Shown here piece after piece: positions 1 through 8,498 of a stretch of 64,000 nt of DNA. Position 1 is the stretch's first letter, and every line of letters starts with the position of its first letter. The position numbers and the translations under genes were made by a program. The stretch is from NCBI GenBank assembly GCA_947497065.1, contig CANMEQ010000002.1, positions 124,001 to 188,000 on the forward strand, in the 5' to 3' direction. The notes below the pieces were generated by a model that was given only the letters and a program-made list of their open reading frames with translations, did no database searches and was not told where the DNA came from. Source of the DNA: an uncultured Paracoccaceae bacterium (GTDB lineage Bacteria > Pseudomonadota > Alphaproteobacteria > Rhodobacterales > Rhodobacteraceae).

Positions 1-61
1 TGCCCAATTCTATTGCCAGCTTTAAGACAAGCATCGGCGTTTCTGGAAAATCAGTTTCTTT

Positions 62-138
62 TGGTGACCCCGGCAGGATTCGAACCTGCAACCTGCCCCT
101 TAGGAGGGGGCTGCTCTATCCAGTTGAGCCACGGGGCC
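62..138 (-). tRNA. tRNA-Arg (anticodon CCU)
   Basis: On the minus strand this 77-nt stretch folds as a complete tRNA. It has a 7-bp acceptor stem (GGCCCCG with CGGGGTC, one G-U pair), a D-arm GCTC/GAGC, an anticodon stem GCCCC/GGGGC around the loop CTCCTAA, and a T-arm GCAGG/CCTGC around TTCGAAT. The 3' CCA is encoded. The anticodon is CCT (positions 102-104), so it reads AGG arginine codons. Nothing around it suggests use as an integration site. Confidence 0.97.
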
Positions 139-214
139 ATCTAATCTGTGTCTGCCTTTGAACAGCGAAATGCGCAAGACCTTGGACATCTTTCCTTTGG
201 GAAGTTAAAGCAGG

Positions 215-1264
215 GTGGAAGAACTCAGGACCAAGCCCGTGCACACACGAACAAAACGCCCTCTTACTTTACGTGACGTCTCCGAAGCCTCTGGTGTCAG
301 TGAAATGACGGTCAGTCGCGTTTTGCGCAACAAAGGTGATGTCAGCGTCGCCACCCGTGAAAAAGTGAAAGAAGCGGCGCGTCGTTTGGGGTACGTCCCC
401 AACAAGATTGCAGGGGCGCTGGCGTCACAACGTGTGAACTTGGTCGCCGTGATTATACCCAGCCTTGGTAACATGGTGTTTCCAGAGGTGCTGTCTGGAA
501 TCAGTGAAGAACTCGACGAAACCGAATTGCAGCCGGTTGTCGGGGTCACCGACTACCAACCTGAAAAAGAAGAGAAAGTTCTCTTCGAGATGCTGTCATG
601 GCGCCCCAGCGGTGTGATTATCGCTGGGTTGGAGCATTCTGATGCCTCGCGTGCGATGTTGATGCAGGCGGGCATTCCGGTCGTCGAAATTATGGATACA
701 GACGGTGATCCAATCGATACGGCCGTTGGCATTTCGCACCGCCGCGCAGGCCGCATGATGGGTGAGGCGATTTTGGCTGCCGGCTACAAGCGGATCGGCT
801 TTATGGGAACGAAAATGCCGCTCGACCACCGTGCGCGCAAACGGTTCGAAGGCTTCACCCAAACGCTCGCCAAAGAGGGAATCGAAATTGCAGATCAGGA
901 ATTTTATTCCGGCGGCTCCGCCTTGGCCAAAGGCCGCGAGATGACGCAATCCATGCTGGAGCGCACGCCAGATTTGGATTTTCTGTATTACTCCAACGAT
1001 ATGATCGGTGCAGGCGGGTTGTTGTGCCTGCAGGAGCAAAACATCGATATCCCCAATTCAATTGGTTTGGCTGGCTTCAACGGTGTCGAACTGCTGGAAG
1101 GTCTGCCCAAGCAGCTGGCCACGATGGATGCCTGCCGCCGCGAGATCGGGCAAACAGCAGCGCGGATTATTGCGGCCCGCAATGCAGAAGGGGCCAGCGA
1201 CGAAGGCCAGGTTGTCGAGCTGACACCAAAATTAACATTTGGCGACACCCTGCGACAGCTCTAA
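215..1264 (+). CDS. LacI family transcriptional regulator
   Basis: A 349-residue DNA-binding repressor-type protein. The N-terminal LacI helix-turn-helix and hinge occupy about residues 17-70 (TLRDVSEASGVSEMTVSRVL, then the hinge region NKIAGALASQ). The rest is a periplasmic-binding-protein-like sugar-sensing domain (VAVIIPSLGNMVFPEVLSGI near residue 76). The start is GTG at 215; the Shine-Dalgarno is weak. The gene converges on the FAD oxidase with only 8 bases between their stops, so it is not in that operon, though it may control it or the nearby sugar genes. The overall pattern resembles gluconate-type (GntR of the LacI family) regulators. The ligand cannot be read from sequence. Confidence 0.9.
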   Translation: MEELRTKPVHTRTKRPLTLRDVSEASGVSEMTVSRVLRNKGDVSVATREKVKEAARRLGYVPNKIAGALASQRVNLVAVIIPSLGNMVFPEVLSGISEELDETELQPVVGVTDYQPEKEEKVLFEMLSWRPSGVIIAGLEHSDASRAMLMQAGIPVVEIMDTDGDPIDTAVGISHRRAGRMMGEAILAAGYKRIGFMGTKMPLDHRARKRFEGFTQTLAKEGIEIADQEFYSGGSALAKGREMTQSMLERTPDLDFLYYSNDMIGAGGLLCLQEQNIDIPNSIGLAGFNGVELLEGLPKQLATMDACRREIGQTAARIIAARNAEGASDEGQVVELTPKLTFGDTLRQL

Positions 1265-1272
1265 CCAAGCCC

Positions 1273-2484
1273 TCAAATAATTGCTTTTTCCACAATTTTG
1301 CGTCCCGCCGGAATACGGTCAAAATGAAACTGTGACAGGTCCAACGTTTTGTAGTGGCCGTGCACCATAACCTCGGAAATCCCACGTCCCATGGCAGGAG
1401 ATTGTTGCAACCCGTGGCCAGAAAACCCGTTGATGAAATAGAAATTCTCAACATGTGAATGCGGCCCCAAAATCGCGTTGTGATCGAAGGTGTTGTAGGC
1501 GTAATGCCCCGCCCATTCAGAGGTTACTTTGATGGCTTCGAATTGCGGAATGCGGGTGGCGAGAATGGGCCAAATATGATCCTGCCAAAGGCTGTGATCC
1601 ATCGTGAAATCATCAAATGCGACAGCTGGGTCAATCTGCGAATGTCCACCGCACTGATACGTCCCCCCACCATTTTCGCGCACGTGAACACCGGATGGAT
1701 CAATGGTCAGCGGCAGGTCGCGATCCAACGGGGTTTCGGCGGCAAAAATCCACGAAAACCTTTTGCGCGGCTCAACCGGTATATCAATGCCCGCCATGCG
1801 CGCGGTGCGTGCTGCGCGCGGCCCCGACGCATTGAGAAGTTGACCGCAGGACACAACCTCACCGGACTTTAAAGTCACCGATTGAACATCTGTGCCCGCT
1901 GCATTCTTCGTGATCGCGACGACTTCGTTTTCAATGTACTCGACCCCGCGTTCGCGCGCCGATTTTCGAAACCAATCAAAAACCGCCGTCGCGTCCCAAA
2001 ACCCCTCGTCGACCAAATTGATCGACCCTAAAACAATGTCATCCAGCGCGTAAAACGGGTAGGCGGCCTTGATTTGATCGGGCGTCATCAATTGCGTTGC
2101 GGCACCTGCGTTTTCTTGCACCCTTTGGCTCTCGCGCAAAACCTCTGCGCCGTCAGCGGTGTCCGCCAAATACATGTAGCCAAACGAATGGATCGACAGA
2201 TTTGGAACACGCGGATCGTTCCCCATGTATCGCGGTAGGTTTTTCACGAAATCCGCTGCGAATTGGCTGATGCGCACATTCAATTCACCTGAAAACTGTT
2301 GTCGCATGCAGGAATTGGTGTGCATCGTGGATGCAGTTTCATAGGTCAGATCCCGATCCACCACGAGGATTCTGCCATCGAAATCAGGGTCGCCCGATAA
2401 AAACCAAGCGGCCGAGGCCCCCATGATCGCCCCCCCGATGATCACAACGTCGTAGGTGGTATGGCTTGGCGTGGTGGCTTTCAA
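1273..2484 (-). CDS. FAD-dependent oxidoreductase (DAO/sarcosine oxidase-like)
   Basis: A 403-residue flavoprotein of the D-amino-acid oxidase fold. The FAD-binding dinucleotide motif is near the N-terminus (DVVIIGGAIMGASAAWFL, about residues 13-30), and the C-terminal part has the typical GHYAYNTFDHNAILGPH and FINGFSGHGLQQSPAMG segments. Such enzymes oxidise secondary or tertiary amines (sarcosine, dimethylglycine) or D-amino acids. It starts with TTG at 2484 inside a TTGA overlap with the hyuB stop, supported by an AAAGGAGAG ribosome site. It is the last gene of a three-gene operon, which suggests it acts on the product of the hydantoinase. The exact substrate is unknown. Confidence 0.85.
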   Translation of the reverse strand: MKATTPSHTTYDVVIIGGAIMGASAAWFLSGDPDFDGRILVVDRDLTYETASTMHTNSCMRQQFSGELNVRISQFAADFVKNLPRYMGNDPRVPNLSIHSFGYMYLADTADGAEVLRESQRVQENAGAATQLMTPDQIKAAYPFYALDDIVLGSINLVDEGFWDATAVFDWFRKSARERGVEYIENEVVAITKNAAGTDVQSVTLKSGEVVSCGQLLNASGPRAARTARMAGIDIPVEPRKRFSWIFAAETPLDRDLPLTIDPSGVHVRENGGGTYQCGGHSQIDPAVAFDDFTMDHSLWQDHIWPILATRIPQFEAIKVTSEWAGHYAYNTFDHNAILGPHSHVENFYFINGFSGHGLQQSPAMGRGISEVMVHGHYKTLDLSQFHFDRIPAGRKIVEKAII

Positions 2485-4187
2485 CGCGGCTCTCCTTTCG
2501 CAACCTTGGCCTGTACATCGGCGATCGTCTCGGCTGATAATCCATAGACATCAGCGGCGGTTTGCGCCGAAATATACCCCCGCGCGAGGTCGCGTTCGAC
2601 GAGCTCCGCAGGCCGTTCAGACGGGTCGCCGTACCCACCGCCTCCCGGAAACGCCATTTGAACGCGCCGCCCATGGGGGACAAATTGTTTCCCCTTTCCG
2701 GCCATCGCCGCACCGTCGTCGCGCTGGATGACTGTGGGTGCACCTGCACCACCGCCGCGTCGCCCGAGGGCAGGGTGGTCAACGCGGTCAAACATGGCTT
2801 GAATATCGAACTCATGCCCGTCTCGCGCACCCACCTCCATATACTGCCCCAAACCACCGCGCGTCTTGCCGGCTCCACCTGAATCGGGCCGCAGCTCTTT
2901 GCGCCAAATGATCACGGGGCCTGCATGTTCCGTGGCCTCAATGGGCATCGTCATCACGCCAGACGGGAAGGCGGTGGCGTTTAACCCGTCAACGTTAGGC
3001 CGCGCGCCTGACCCGCCGGAATTGAAAGTCAGAACCTCGGCGCGGCGGGTTGTCTGCGGCGCGGGCGCATCACTGCGCGGCCTGAGGGAAACTTGGAAAT
3101 TGCAAAGGCATCCAGCCCCTTCAGCAGGGACAATCCCGGGCAGGATTTTATCAAACGCATTGTAAACCACGTCTGGCACGAAGTGGCCCACGATATGCCG
3201 CAACGCCACGGGAGCAGGGTGCAGCGCATTCACAATCGTGTTCTCTGGTGCAGTGATTTTGAACGGCGCGAGCGAGGCCGCATTGTTCGGAATATCAGGC
3301 GAAATTGCCACTTTGAGGGCGTAGCAAGCATAGGCCTTCGCATAGACCAGCGGGCAATTGATCCCCTTCGGATCAAGCCCGGACGAGCCTGCGAAGTCGC
3401 ACATAATATGGTCCCCCGACACGCTGACGTTTACCTTTAAGGTAATCGGCGTCGCGAACCCATCGACCGTCAATTCGCCCGTGGCGGATTTTTGCGGCAG
3501 GTCCGCGATCAGCGCCAATGTCGCACGGCGCGAATTGTCGAGGATGAAATCCGCGATCCCATCCAGGTCCTTCAACCGAAATTCCGTCATCATGTCGGTC
3601 AGGCGTCGCTGGCCAATCTCGTTGCAACTGGCCAAGGCAAACACATCACCAATCAACTGATCCGGTTCCCGCACATTGCCGCGCATGATGCGGATCAACG
3701 TGTCATCCACCTGCCAACGGTCCGCAAATTTCAGGATCGGGATGTACAGACCCTCTTCGTAAACGCTGTGGGCATCCGCCCCCAAGCCGCGCCCCCCAAT
3801 ATCAACGACATGGGCGGTGCAGGCGAAAAACCCAACATGCCTGCCCTCAAAAAAGCTTGGCGTGACCATGGTGATATCGTGCAGGTGACCAGTGCCCTCC
3901 CATGGGTCGTTGGTGATGTAGATGTCACCCTCATGGATGTTGTCTTCCCCAATGCGGCGCATGAAATGGGCCACCGCATCAGCCATCGCATTCACGTGGC
4001 CGGGCGTGCCGGTGACCGCCTGCGCCAACATGTTTCCTTGGGCATCATATACTCCTGCAGAAAGATCGCCGGCCTCACGCACGGATGTGGAAAACGCGGT
4101 GCGGATCAGCGCCTGCGCCTGCTCCTCGACGATTGATATCAATCGGTTCCACATCACCTGATAGGCCACGGTTGAGGGTGCAGTCAT
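2481..4187 (-). CDS. hyuB: Hydantoinase B/oxoprolinase family subunit
   Basis: A 568-residue protein of the HyuB family, the partner of HyuA in ATP-dependent ring opening of hydantoins, N-methylhydantoin or 5-oxoproline. Family segments are visible: TAFSTSVREAGDLSAGVYDAQGN near residue 30, ITNDPWEGTGHLHDITMV near residue 110, and GGSGARPNVDGLNATAFPSG in the C-terminal half. Length fits the family. It overlaps hyuA by four bases (ATGA) and the oxidase by four bases, so the three genes are almost certainly co-transcribed and translationally coupled. Which cyclic imide or lactam is hydrolysed cannot be decided from sequence. Confidence 0.92.
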   Translation of the reverse strand: MTAPSTVAYQVMWNRLISIVEEQAQALIRTAFSTSVREAGDLSAGVYDAQGNMLAQAVTGTPGHVNAMADAVAHFMRRIGEDNIHEGDIYITNDPWEGTGHLHDITMVTPSFFEGRHVGFFACTAHVVDIGGRGLGADAHSVYEEGLYIPILKFADRWQVDDTLIRIMRGNVREPDQLIGDVFALASCNEIGQRRLTDMMTEFRLKDLDGIADFILDNSRRATLALIADLPQKSATGELTVDGFATPITLKVNVSVSGDHIMCDFAGSSGLDPKGINCPLVYAKAYACYALKVAISPDIPNNAASLAPFKITAPENTIVNALHPAPVALRHIVGHFVPDVVYNAFDKILPGIVPAEGAGCLCNFQVSLRPRSDAPAPQTTRRAEVLTFNSGGSGARPNVDGLNATAFPSGVMTMPIEATEHAGPVIIWRKELRPDSGGAGKTRGGLGQYMEVGARDGHEFDIQAMFDRVDHPALGRRGGGAGAPTVIQRDDGAAMAGKGKQFVPHGRRVQMAFPGGGGYGDPSERPAELVERDLARGYISAQTAADVYGLSAETIADVQAKVAKGEPR

Positions 4188-6271
4188 GGGCGGCTCCCGA
4201 TTTGGATTATGTCAATACAGCCATCCGGTTGCGCCGTGGCGGTGCGGCTGCTGGGGATCACAATGGTCGTCTCATCTTCAACAATCACAGCAGGTCCATC
4301 GACCGTGGCACCACAGTCCAAATCAAACCGCGCATAGTGCGCCGCGTCTCGAAAAGCCCCTGCAGCGGCCTCAAACACGCGCCGCGTGCCGCTGGCGGTT
4401 GCAGGCCGCCCACCACTGGCGCCGCTTTCCCGCGCAACCGGTTGTGGCGGGGTCGTTGCATTCACCGCCCAGACCGTAATCTCAACATCCATGCCAGCAA
4501 CGGGGCGACCGAAAAGCTTGGTGTACTGTTCAGTGAAAAGCGCCTCAAAAATCTCAGCGTCCGGTGCCTCGGCTTGGGCCTGTGTCAAAGCAATGGGAAT
4601 TTCCCAGCCTTGCCCCGTGTACCGCATATACGCCTTGTACTCTGTCTCGATGGGGCTGTGCGCATCACAGGTCCGCACAAACCGTGTCGCCTCGGCCCGC
4701 AACTCGGCCAGTAGCGTTGCAATCTGCCTTTCGTCGAACCCCGACACTTTCATGTAGGCAGACCGATTGGCCTCAAACGAAAAAGGCGCACGCAGAAACC
4801 CGATCGCAGACCCCACACCCGCCCCCGGCGGCACCAACAACCGCGCGACACCCAGTTTTTCGCACAAACGCCCGGCATGAAGCGGCGCTGCACCGCCAAA
4901 AGCAATCATCGTATATTCGGCAAGGTCTTCGCCATTCTCAACCGCATGAACGCGCGCGGCATTTGCCATATTTTCATCCACAACCTCGGCCACACCAAAA
5001 GCAGCCTCAACCGTGTCCATGTCCAACTGGGTCGCCACATGATCATTCATCGCCTCGCGCGCCGTATCTGGGTAAAGCGTGATTGACCCGCCCGCGAAAT
5101 GCGCCGCGTCCAATTTCCCCAATATCAGATCAGCATCCGTCACCGCAGGGCGCGTGCCGCCGCGCCCAAAACACGCAGGGCCAGGTTCTGACCCAGCACT
5201 CTCCGGCCCCACACGGATCTGCCGCAAGGCATCCACATGCGCCAAAGATCCACCGCCTGCGCCAATTTCAACCATGTCGATCACAGGGATCGAAATCGGC
5301 ATGCCGGACCCCTTCTTAAACCGATAGGTGCGGGCCACCTCGAACACGCGACTGGTTTTCGGGGTCTGGTTTTTGATCAAACAAATCTTTGCCGTTGTGC
5401 CGCCCATATCGAACGACAGCACTTTGTCTAACCCGTACCGCGCAGCAATATGGGCCGCGAAAACGGCCCCACCGGCTGGGCCGGATTCAACCAACCGCAC
5501 CGGAAACTCAGCCGCACTTTCTATCGAAATGATCCCCCCGCCGGAATGCATCAAGAATACCGGGCAGGTCACGTTTTCAGCCCGCAAGCGATCTTCAAGT
5601 CGCCCAAGATAGGACGCCATCAACGGCTTGATATAGGCATTGGCAACTACCGTGTTGAACCGCTCATACTCCCGCATCTGGGGGGAAACATCTGAGGAAA
5701 TGGAGACAGCAACATCAGGCAGCCTTTCGGCCAAGACATCGCGGACCAGACGTTCATGGGCTGGGTTCAAGTAGGAATGGATCAGACCCACCGCCACACT
5801 CTCAAACCCGGCTTCAGCGATTTTCTCAACCACCTCTTCAACCTCGGCTCGATCGATATCGACCAAGGTCTCACCACTCGCATCTATCCGCCCGCCAACC
5901 GTGAACCGCATCTGGCGCGGCAGCAGCGGCTCGGGCAGGGTCAGGTTCAAATCATATTGTTCGAACCGCGATTCAGTACGCATTTCAATCACATCCCGAA
6001 ACCCTTCGGTCGTGATCAATGCCGTCTTCGCACCCCGCCGCTCAATCAACGCATTGGTCGCCAGCGTCGTCCCGTGAATGATTTGCCCGATGTCACTAGG
6101 CGTTACATCTGCCTTGGCACACACCTGCTTCAAACCATCAATGATCGCGTCCTCTGGCGCGGCATAGGTTGTCAAAATCTTGGCCGAAAACACCACGCCC
6201 TCTTTTTCCAGAACCACATCCGTAAATGTGCCGCCGATATCAACGCCAAGGCGGAGAGAGCTAGATGTCAT
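4184..6271 (-). CDS. hyuA: Hydantoinase A/oxoprolinase family subunit
   Basis: A 695-residue HyuA-family protein. The N-terminal hydantoinase/oxoprolinase domain begins GVDIGGTFTDVVLEK (residues 9-23), an actin-like phosphate-binding motif. The second nucleotide-binding signature FDMGGTTAK falls near residue 290. The C-terminal part (SAYMKVSGFDERQIATLL onward) matches the usual acetophenone-carboxylase/hydantoinase-like tail. It is the first gene of the hyuA-hyuB-oxidase operon. The promoter must lie in the 219 bases between it and the divergent phosphatase gene, where a perfect palindrome sits. In known relatives HyuA and HyuB form a complex that couples ATP hydrolysis to ring opening. Confidence 0.93.
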   Translation of the reverse strand: MTSSSLRLGVDIGGTFTDVVLEKEGVVFSAKILTTYAAPEDAIIDGLKQVCAKADVTPSDIGQIIHGTTLATNALIERRGAKTALITTEGFRDVIEMRTESRFEQYDLNLTLPEPLLPRQMRFTVGGRIDASGETLVDIDRAEVEEVVEKIAEAGFESVAVGLIHSYLNPAHERLVRDVLAERLPDVAVSISSDVSPQMREYERFNTVVANAYIKPLMASYLGRLEDRLRAENVTCPVFLMHSGGGIISIESAAEFPVRLVESGPAGGAVFAAHIAARYGLDKVLSFDMGGTTAKICLIKNQTPKTSRVFEVARTYRFKKGSGMPISIPVIDMVEIGAGGGSLAHVDALRQIRVGPESAGSEPGPACFGRGGTRPAVTDADLILGKLDAAHFAGGSITLYPDTAREAMNDHVATQLDMDTVEAAFGVAEVVDENMANAARVHAVENGEDLAEYTMIAFGGAAPLHAGRLCEKLGVARLLVPPGAGVGSAIGFLRAPFSFEANRSAYMKVSGFDERQIATLLAELRAEATRFVRTCDAHSPIETEYKAYMRYTGQGWEIPIALTQAQAEAPDAEIFEALFTEQYTKLFGRPVAGMDVEITVWAVNATTPPQPVARESGASGGRPATASGTRRVFEAAAGAFRDAAHYARFDLDCGATVDGPAVIVEDETTIVIPSSRTATAQPDGCIDIIQIGSRP

Positions 6272-6394
6272 GACGAACCCATCGTTTGGTGTGCTGCTGT
6301 TAAAACCATCAACGCATATGCGGACCTGTCAAAGCAAACGAATTTCGCCAAAAGTGAAAAACCTACCACATGCATGCGTGCACAGCTGCTAGGC

Positions 6395-6415
6395 GCCTTG
6401 GATTAAATCCAAGGC
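6395..6415. promoter_or_regulatory. Perfect palindrome in divergent promoter region (probable operator)
   Basis: Two perfect 10-base arms, GCCTTGGATT and AATCCAAGGC, flank a single central A. The site lies between hyuA (start 6271, minus) and the phosphatase gene (start about 6491, plus). No T-run follows on either strand, so it is not a terminator. It lacks the central CG usual for LacI-family operators, so the nearby LacI regulator is not an obvious binder. The regulator is unknown. Confidence 0.6.
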
Positions 6416-6490
6416 AAAGCAGGTAATTTTCCAAGAGAATGAGAGGCTTGCCGCTTGTATCTTTTTGTTTTGTGCCAAATGATGACCCAT

Positions 6491-7285
6491 ATGAAATCAA
6501 TCGTCGTATTTTCTGATCTCGATGGCACGCTGCTGGATCATGACACCTATGGATGGGATGCAGCACAACCTATTCTTGATCATCTCGCCGCAATAAACGC
6601 CCCCGTTATTCTAGCCACCAGTAAAACCGCAGCCGAAGTTTTGCCCTTGCAAGATCAAATGGGGCTCTCCGGTTTGCCCGCGATTGTCGAAAATGGCGCA
6701 GGTCTGGTGGGGCTTGATGGGGCTGATGCGGCGGCCAACGACTATGCAAAACTGCGCACCTGTTTAGACCGCGTACCGCATCCCTTGCGCAGCCACTTTA
6801 CCGGTTTCGGTGACCTCAGCGTCGATCAAGTCGCAGACATCACCGGCTTGACCAAATCCGCCGCCAAAGGTGCCAAAACGCGCGCCTTTTCCGAACCTGG
6901 CCTATGGTCCGGCACCGACGCGGACAAAGACACCTTCATTGAGACACTGTTAAAGATTGGCGTGCATGCTCGCATGGGGGGGCGTTTCCTAACGCTCTCG
7001 TTCGGCAAAACAAAGAAAGACCGCATGGCAGACGTGAGTGCCCATTTTGCGCCAGATCTGACTGTCGCTTTGGGGGATGCCCCAAATGACATCGAAATGC
7101 TGGAAATGGCCGACTACGGCTTTATCATTAACAATCCACATCATACTGCCCTGCCTCCCTTGGCGGGCGAAACAGACGGCCGCATCCTGCGGACACATGC
7201 CTCTGGCCCCCACGGTTGGGCCGAGGCGATGACAGGCTTTTTAAGCCGCCACGACCTGCCCAAGAAAGGCGAAGACATTGGTTGA
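6491..7285 (+). CDS. Mannosyl/glucosyl-3-phosphoglycerate phosphatase (HAD-IIB)
   Basis: A HAD-superfamily phosphatase of about 264 residues. Motif I is FSDLDGTLLD at the N-terminus, motif III/IV is seen as GKTKKDRMADV and ALGDAPNDIEMLEMADYG. This matches the mannosyl-3-phosphoglycerate phosphatase subfamily, which dephosphorylates sugar-phosphoglycerate to the free solute. I place the start at ATG 6491 (MKSIVVFSDLDG); ATG 6479 or 6482 or an upstream TTG at 6455 are alternatives, and none has a convincing spacing to a ribosome site except the TTG (GAGAGG at 6441). It overlaps the glycosyltransferase by eight bases, fitting a synthase-phosphatase pair for glucosylglycerate. Confidence 0.8.
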   Translation: MKSIVVFSDLDGTLLDHDTYGWDAAQPILDHLAAINAPVILATSKTAAEVLPLQDQMGLSGLPAIVENGAGLVGLDGADAAANDYAKLRTCLDRVPHPLRSHFTGFGDLSVDQVADITGLTKSAAKGAKTRAFSEPGLWSGTDADKDTFIETLLKIGVHARMGGRFLTLSFGKTKKDRMADVSAHFAPDLTVALGDAPNDIEMLEMADYGFIINNPHHTALPPLAGETDGRILRTHASGPHGWAEAMTGFLSRHDLPKKGEDIG

Positions 7286-8498
7286 TTTTCACCAAAACGG
7301 AAACATTGCGACACTGCACAATCTGCGCACCAGAACGCTGGAGGATTTGACCCACGAGCTTGAGGTTATCGCCCCTTCGCGCAAAATTTCACTGGTTCTG
7401 CCCTGTCTTTATTCCGAGCTTGAAACAGATGCGATGCCCAACATTCTGTCCGAGCTTACAAAGGTAAATTACCTGCACCGGATCATCATTGGCTTGGACC
7501 GTGCCGACGAAGAGCAATTTCGCAAGGCACGCGAGTTTTTCAAACCTTTGGGCGACCGGCACATTGTCATCTGGAACGATAGCCCAAGGATGAAAGAGCT
7601 TGAGGCGCGCCTCGAAAGCATCGGCCTCGCACCTTCCGAAAACGGCAAAGGCAAAAACGTCTGGACCTCTATCGGCTACCTTTTAGGCTGTCAGGATTCC
7701 TCAGTCATGGCGATCCATGATTGCGATATCGTCACCTACACGAACGAGCTTTTGGCCCGCTTGGTCTACCCGGTCGCAAACCCTGCGTTCCCCTATCAAG
7801 TGGCCAAAGGCTTCTACGCCCGCATCGGCGCCGATAAGCTCAACGGTCGTGTCACGCGATTGCTGGTCAGCCCGCTCTTGATCGCGCTAAAACGTGTCAT
7901 TGGCGACCGTGACTACATCGATTACCTGCGCAGCTTCAGGTACCCGCTGTCCGGCGAATTCGCCATGCGGACCAATATCTTACCCGACCTGCGTATCCCG
8001 TCCGATTGGGGGCTCGAAATCGGTGTGCTGTCCGAAGCATGGCGCAATCTTGCACCCAAAGCGGTCTGTCAGGTCGAAATCGCCGACAGCTATGACCACA
8101 AACACCAAGAGGTGAGCCCCGATGATACCGAAGCGGGCCTGAACCGGATGTCTGCCGATATTTGCAAAGCCATGTTCCGCAAATTGGCCGCAGACGGCAC
8201 GGTGTTCACCCCCAACACATTCCGCACGTTAAAGGCCACCTATTACCGCTCGGCGCTGGACCTTCTCGAAGCCTATCACGCAGATGCCGTGATGAACGGC
8301 CTGCACGTGGATCGCCACTCTGAAGAAGCCTCGATCGAGCTGTTTGCCGAAAGCATCATGCGCGCGGGGCAGGTGTTCTTGGACAACCCCAACGAAACCC
8401 CCTTCATCCCCAGCTGGAACCGCGTCCACGCCGCTGATCCAGATTTTATGTTAAATATGCTGGATGCAGTGGCGGCAGACGAAGTCGAATATTCCTAA
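7278..8498 (+). CDS. Probable glucosyl-3-phosphoglycerate synthase
   Basis: A 406-residue cytosolic glycosyltransferase of GT-A type. The nucleotide-sugar segment ISLVLPCLYSELET comes near residue 37, and the metal-binding motif is IHDCDIVTY near residue 150. It resembles the long bacterial GpgS family, which joins NDP-glucose to 3-phosphoglycerate. The start is a TTG at 7278 with GAAAGG upstream, overlapping the phosphatase stop. With the phosphatase it would make glucosylglycerate (or mannosylglycerate), a compatible solute. The convergent neighbour, a GH13_18 phosphorylase, favours the glucosyl form. The substrate assignment is by context and family resemblance only. Confidence 0.72.
   Translation: MVDFHQNGNIATLHNLRTRTLEDLTHELEVIAPSRKISLVLPCLYSELETDAMPNILSELTKVNYLHRIIIGLDRADEEQFRKAREFFKPLGDRHIVIWNDSPRMKELEARLESIGLAPSENGKGKNVWTSIGYLLGCQDSSVMAIHDCDIVTYTNELLARLVYPVANPAFPYQVAKGFYARIGADKLNGRVTRLLVSPLLIALKRVIGDRDYIDYLRSFRYPLSGEFAMRTNILPDLRIPSDWGLEIGVLSEAWRNLAPKAVCQVEIADSYDHKHQEVSPDDTEAGLNRMSADICKAMFRKLAADGTVFTPNTFRTLKATYYRSALDLLEAYHADAVMNGLHVDRHSEEASIELFAESIMRAGQVFLDNPNETPFIPSWNRVHAADPDFMLNMLDAVAADEVEYS

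Noticed and set aside
62-138. tRNA-Arg as an attachment site for an integrated element
   Set aside because: No integrase and no repeated 3' tRNA segment are visible within the window.
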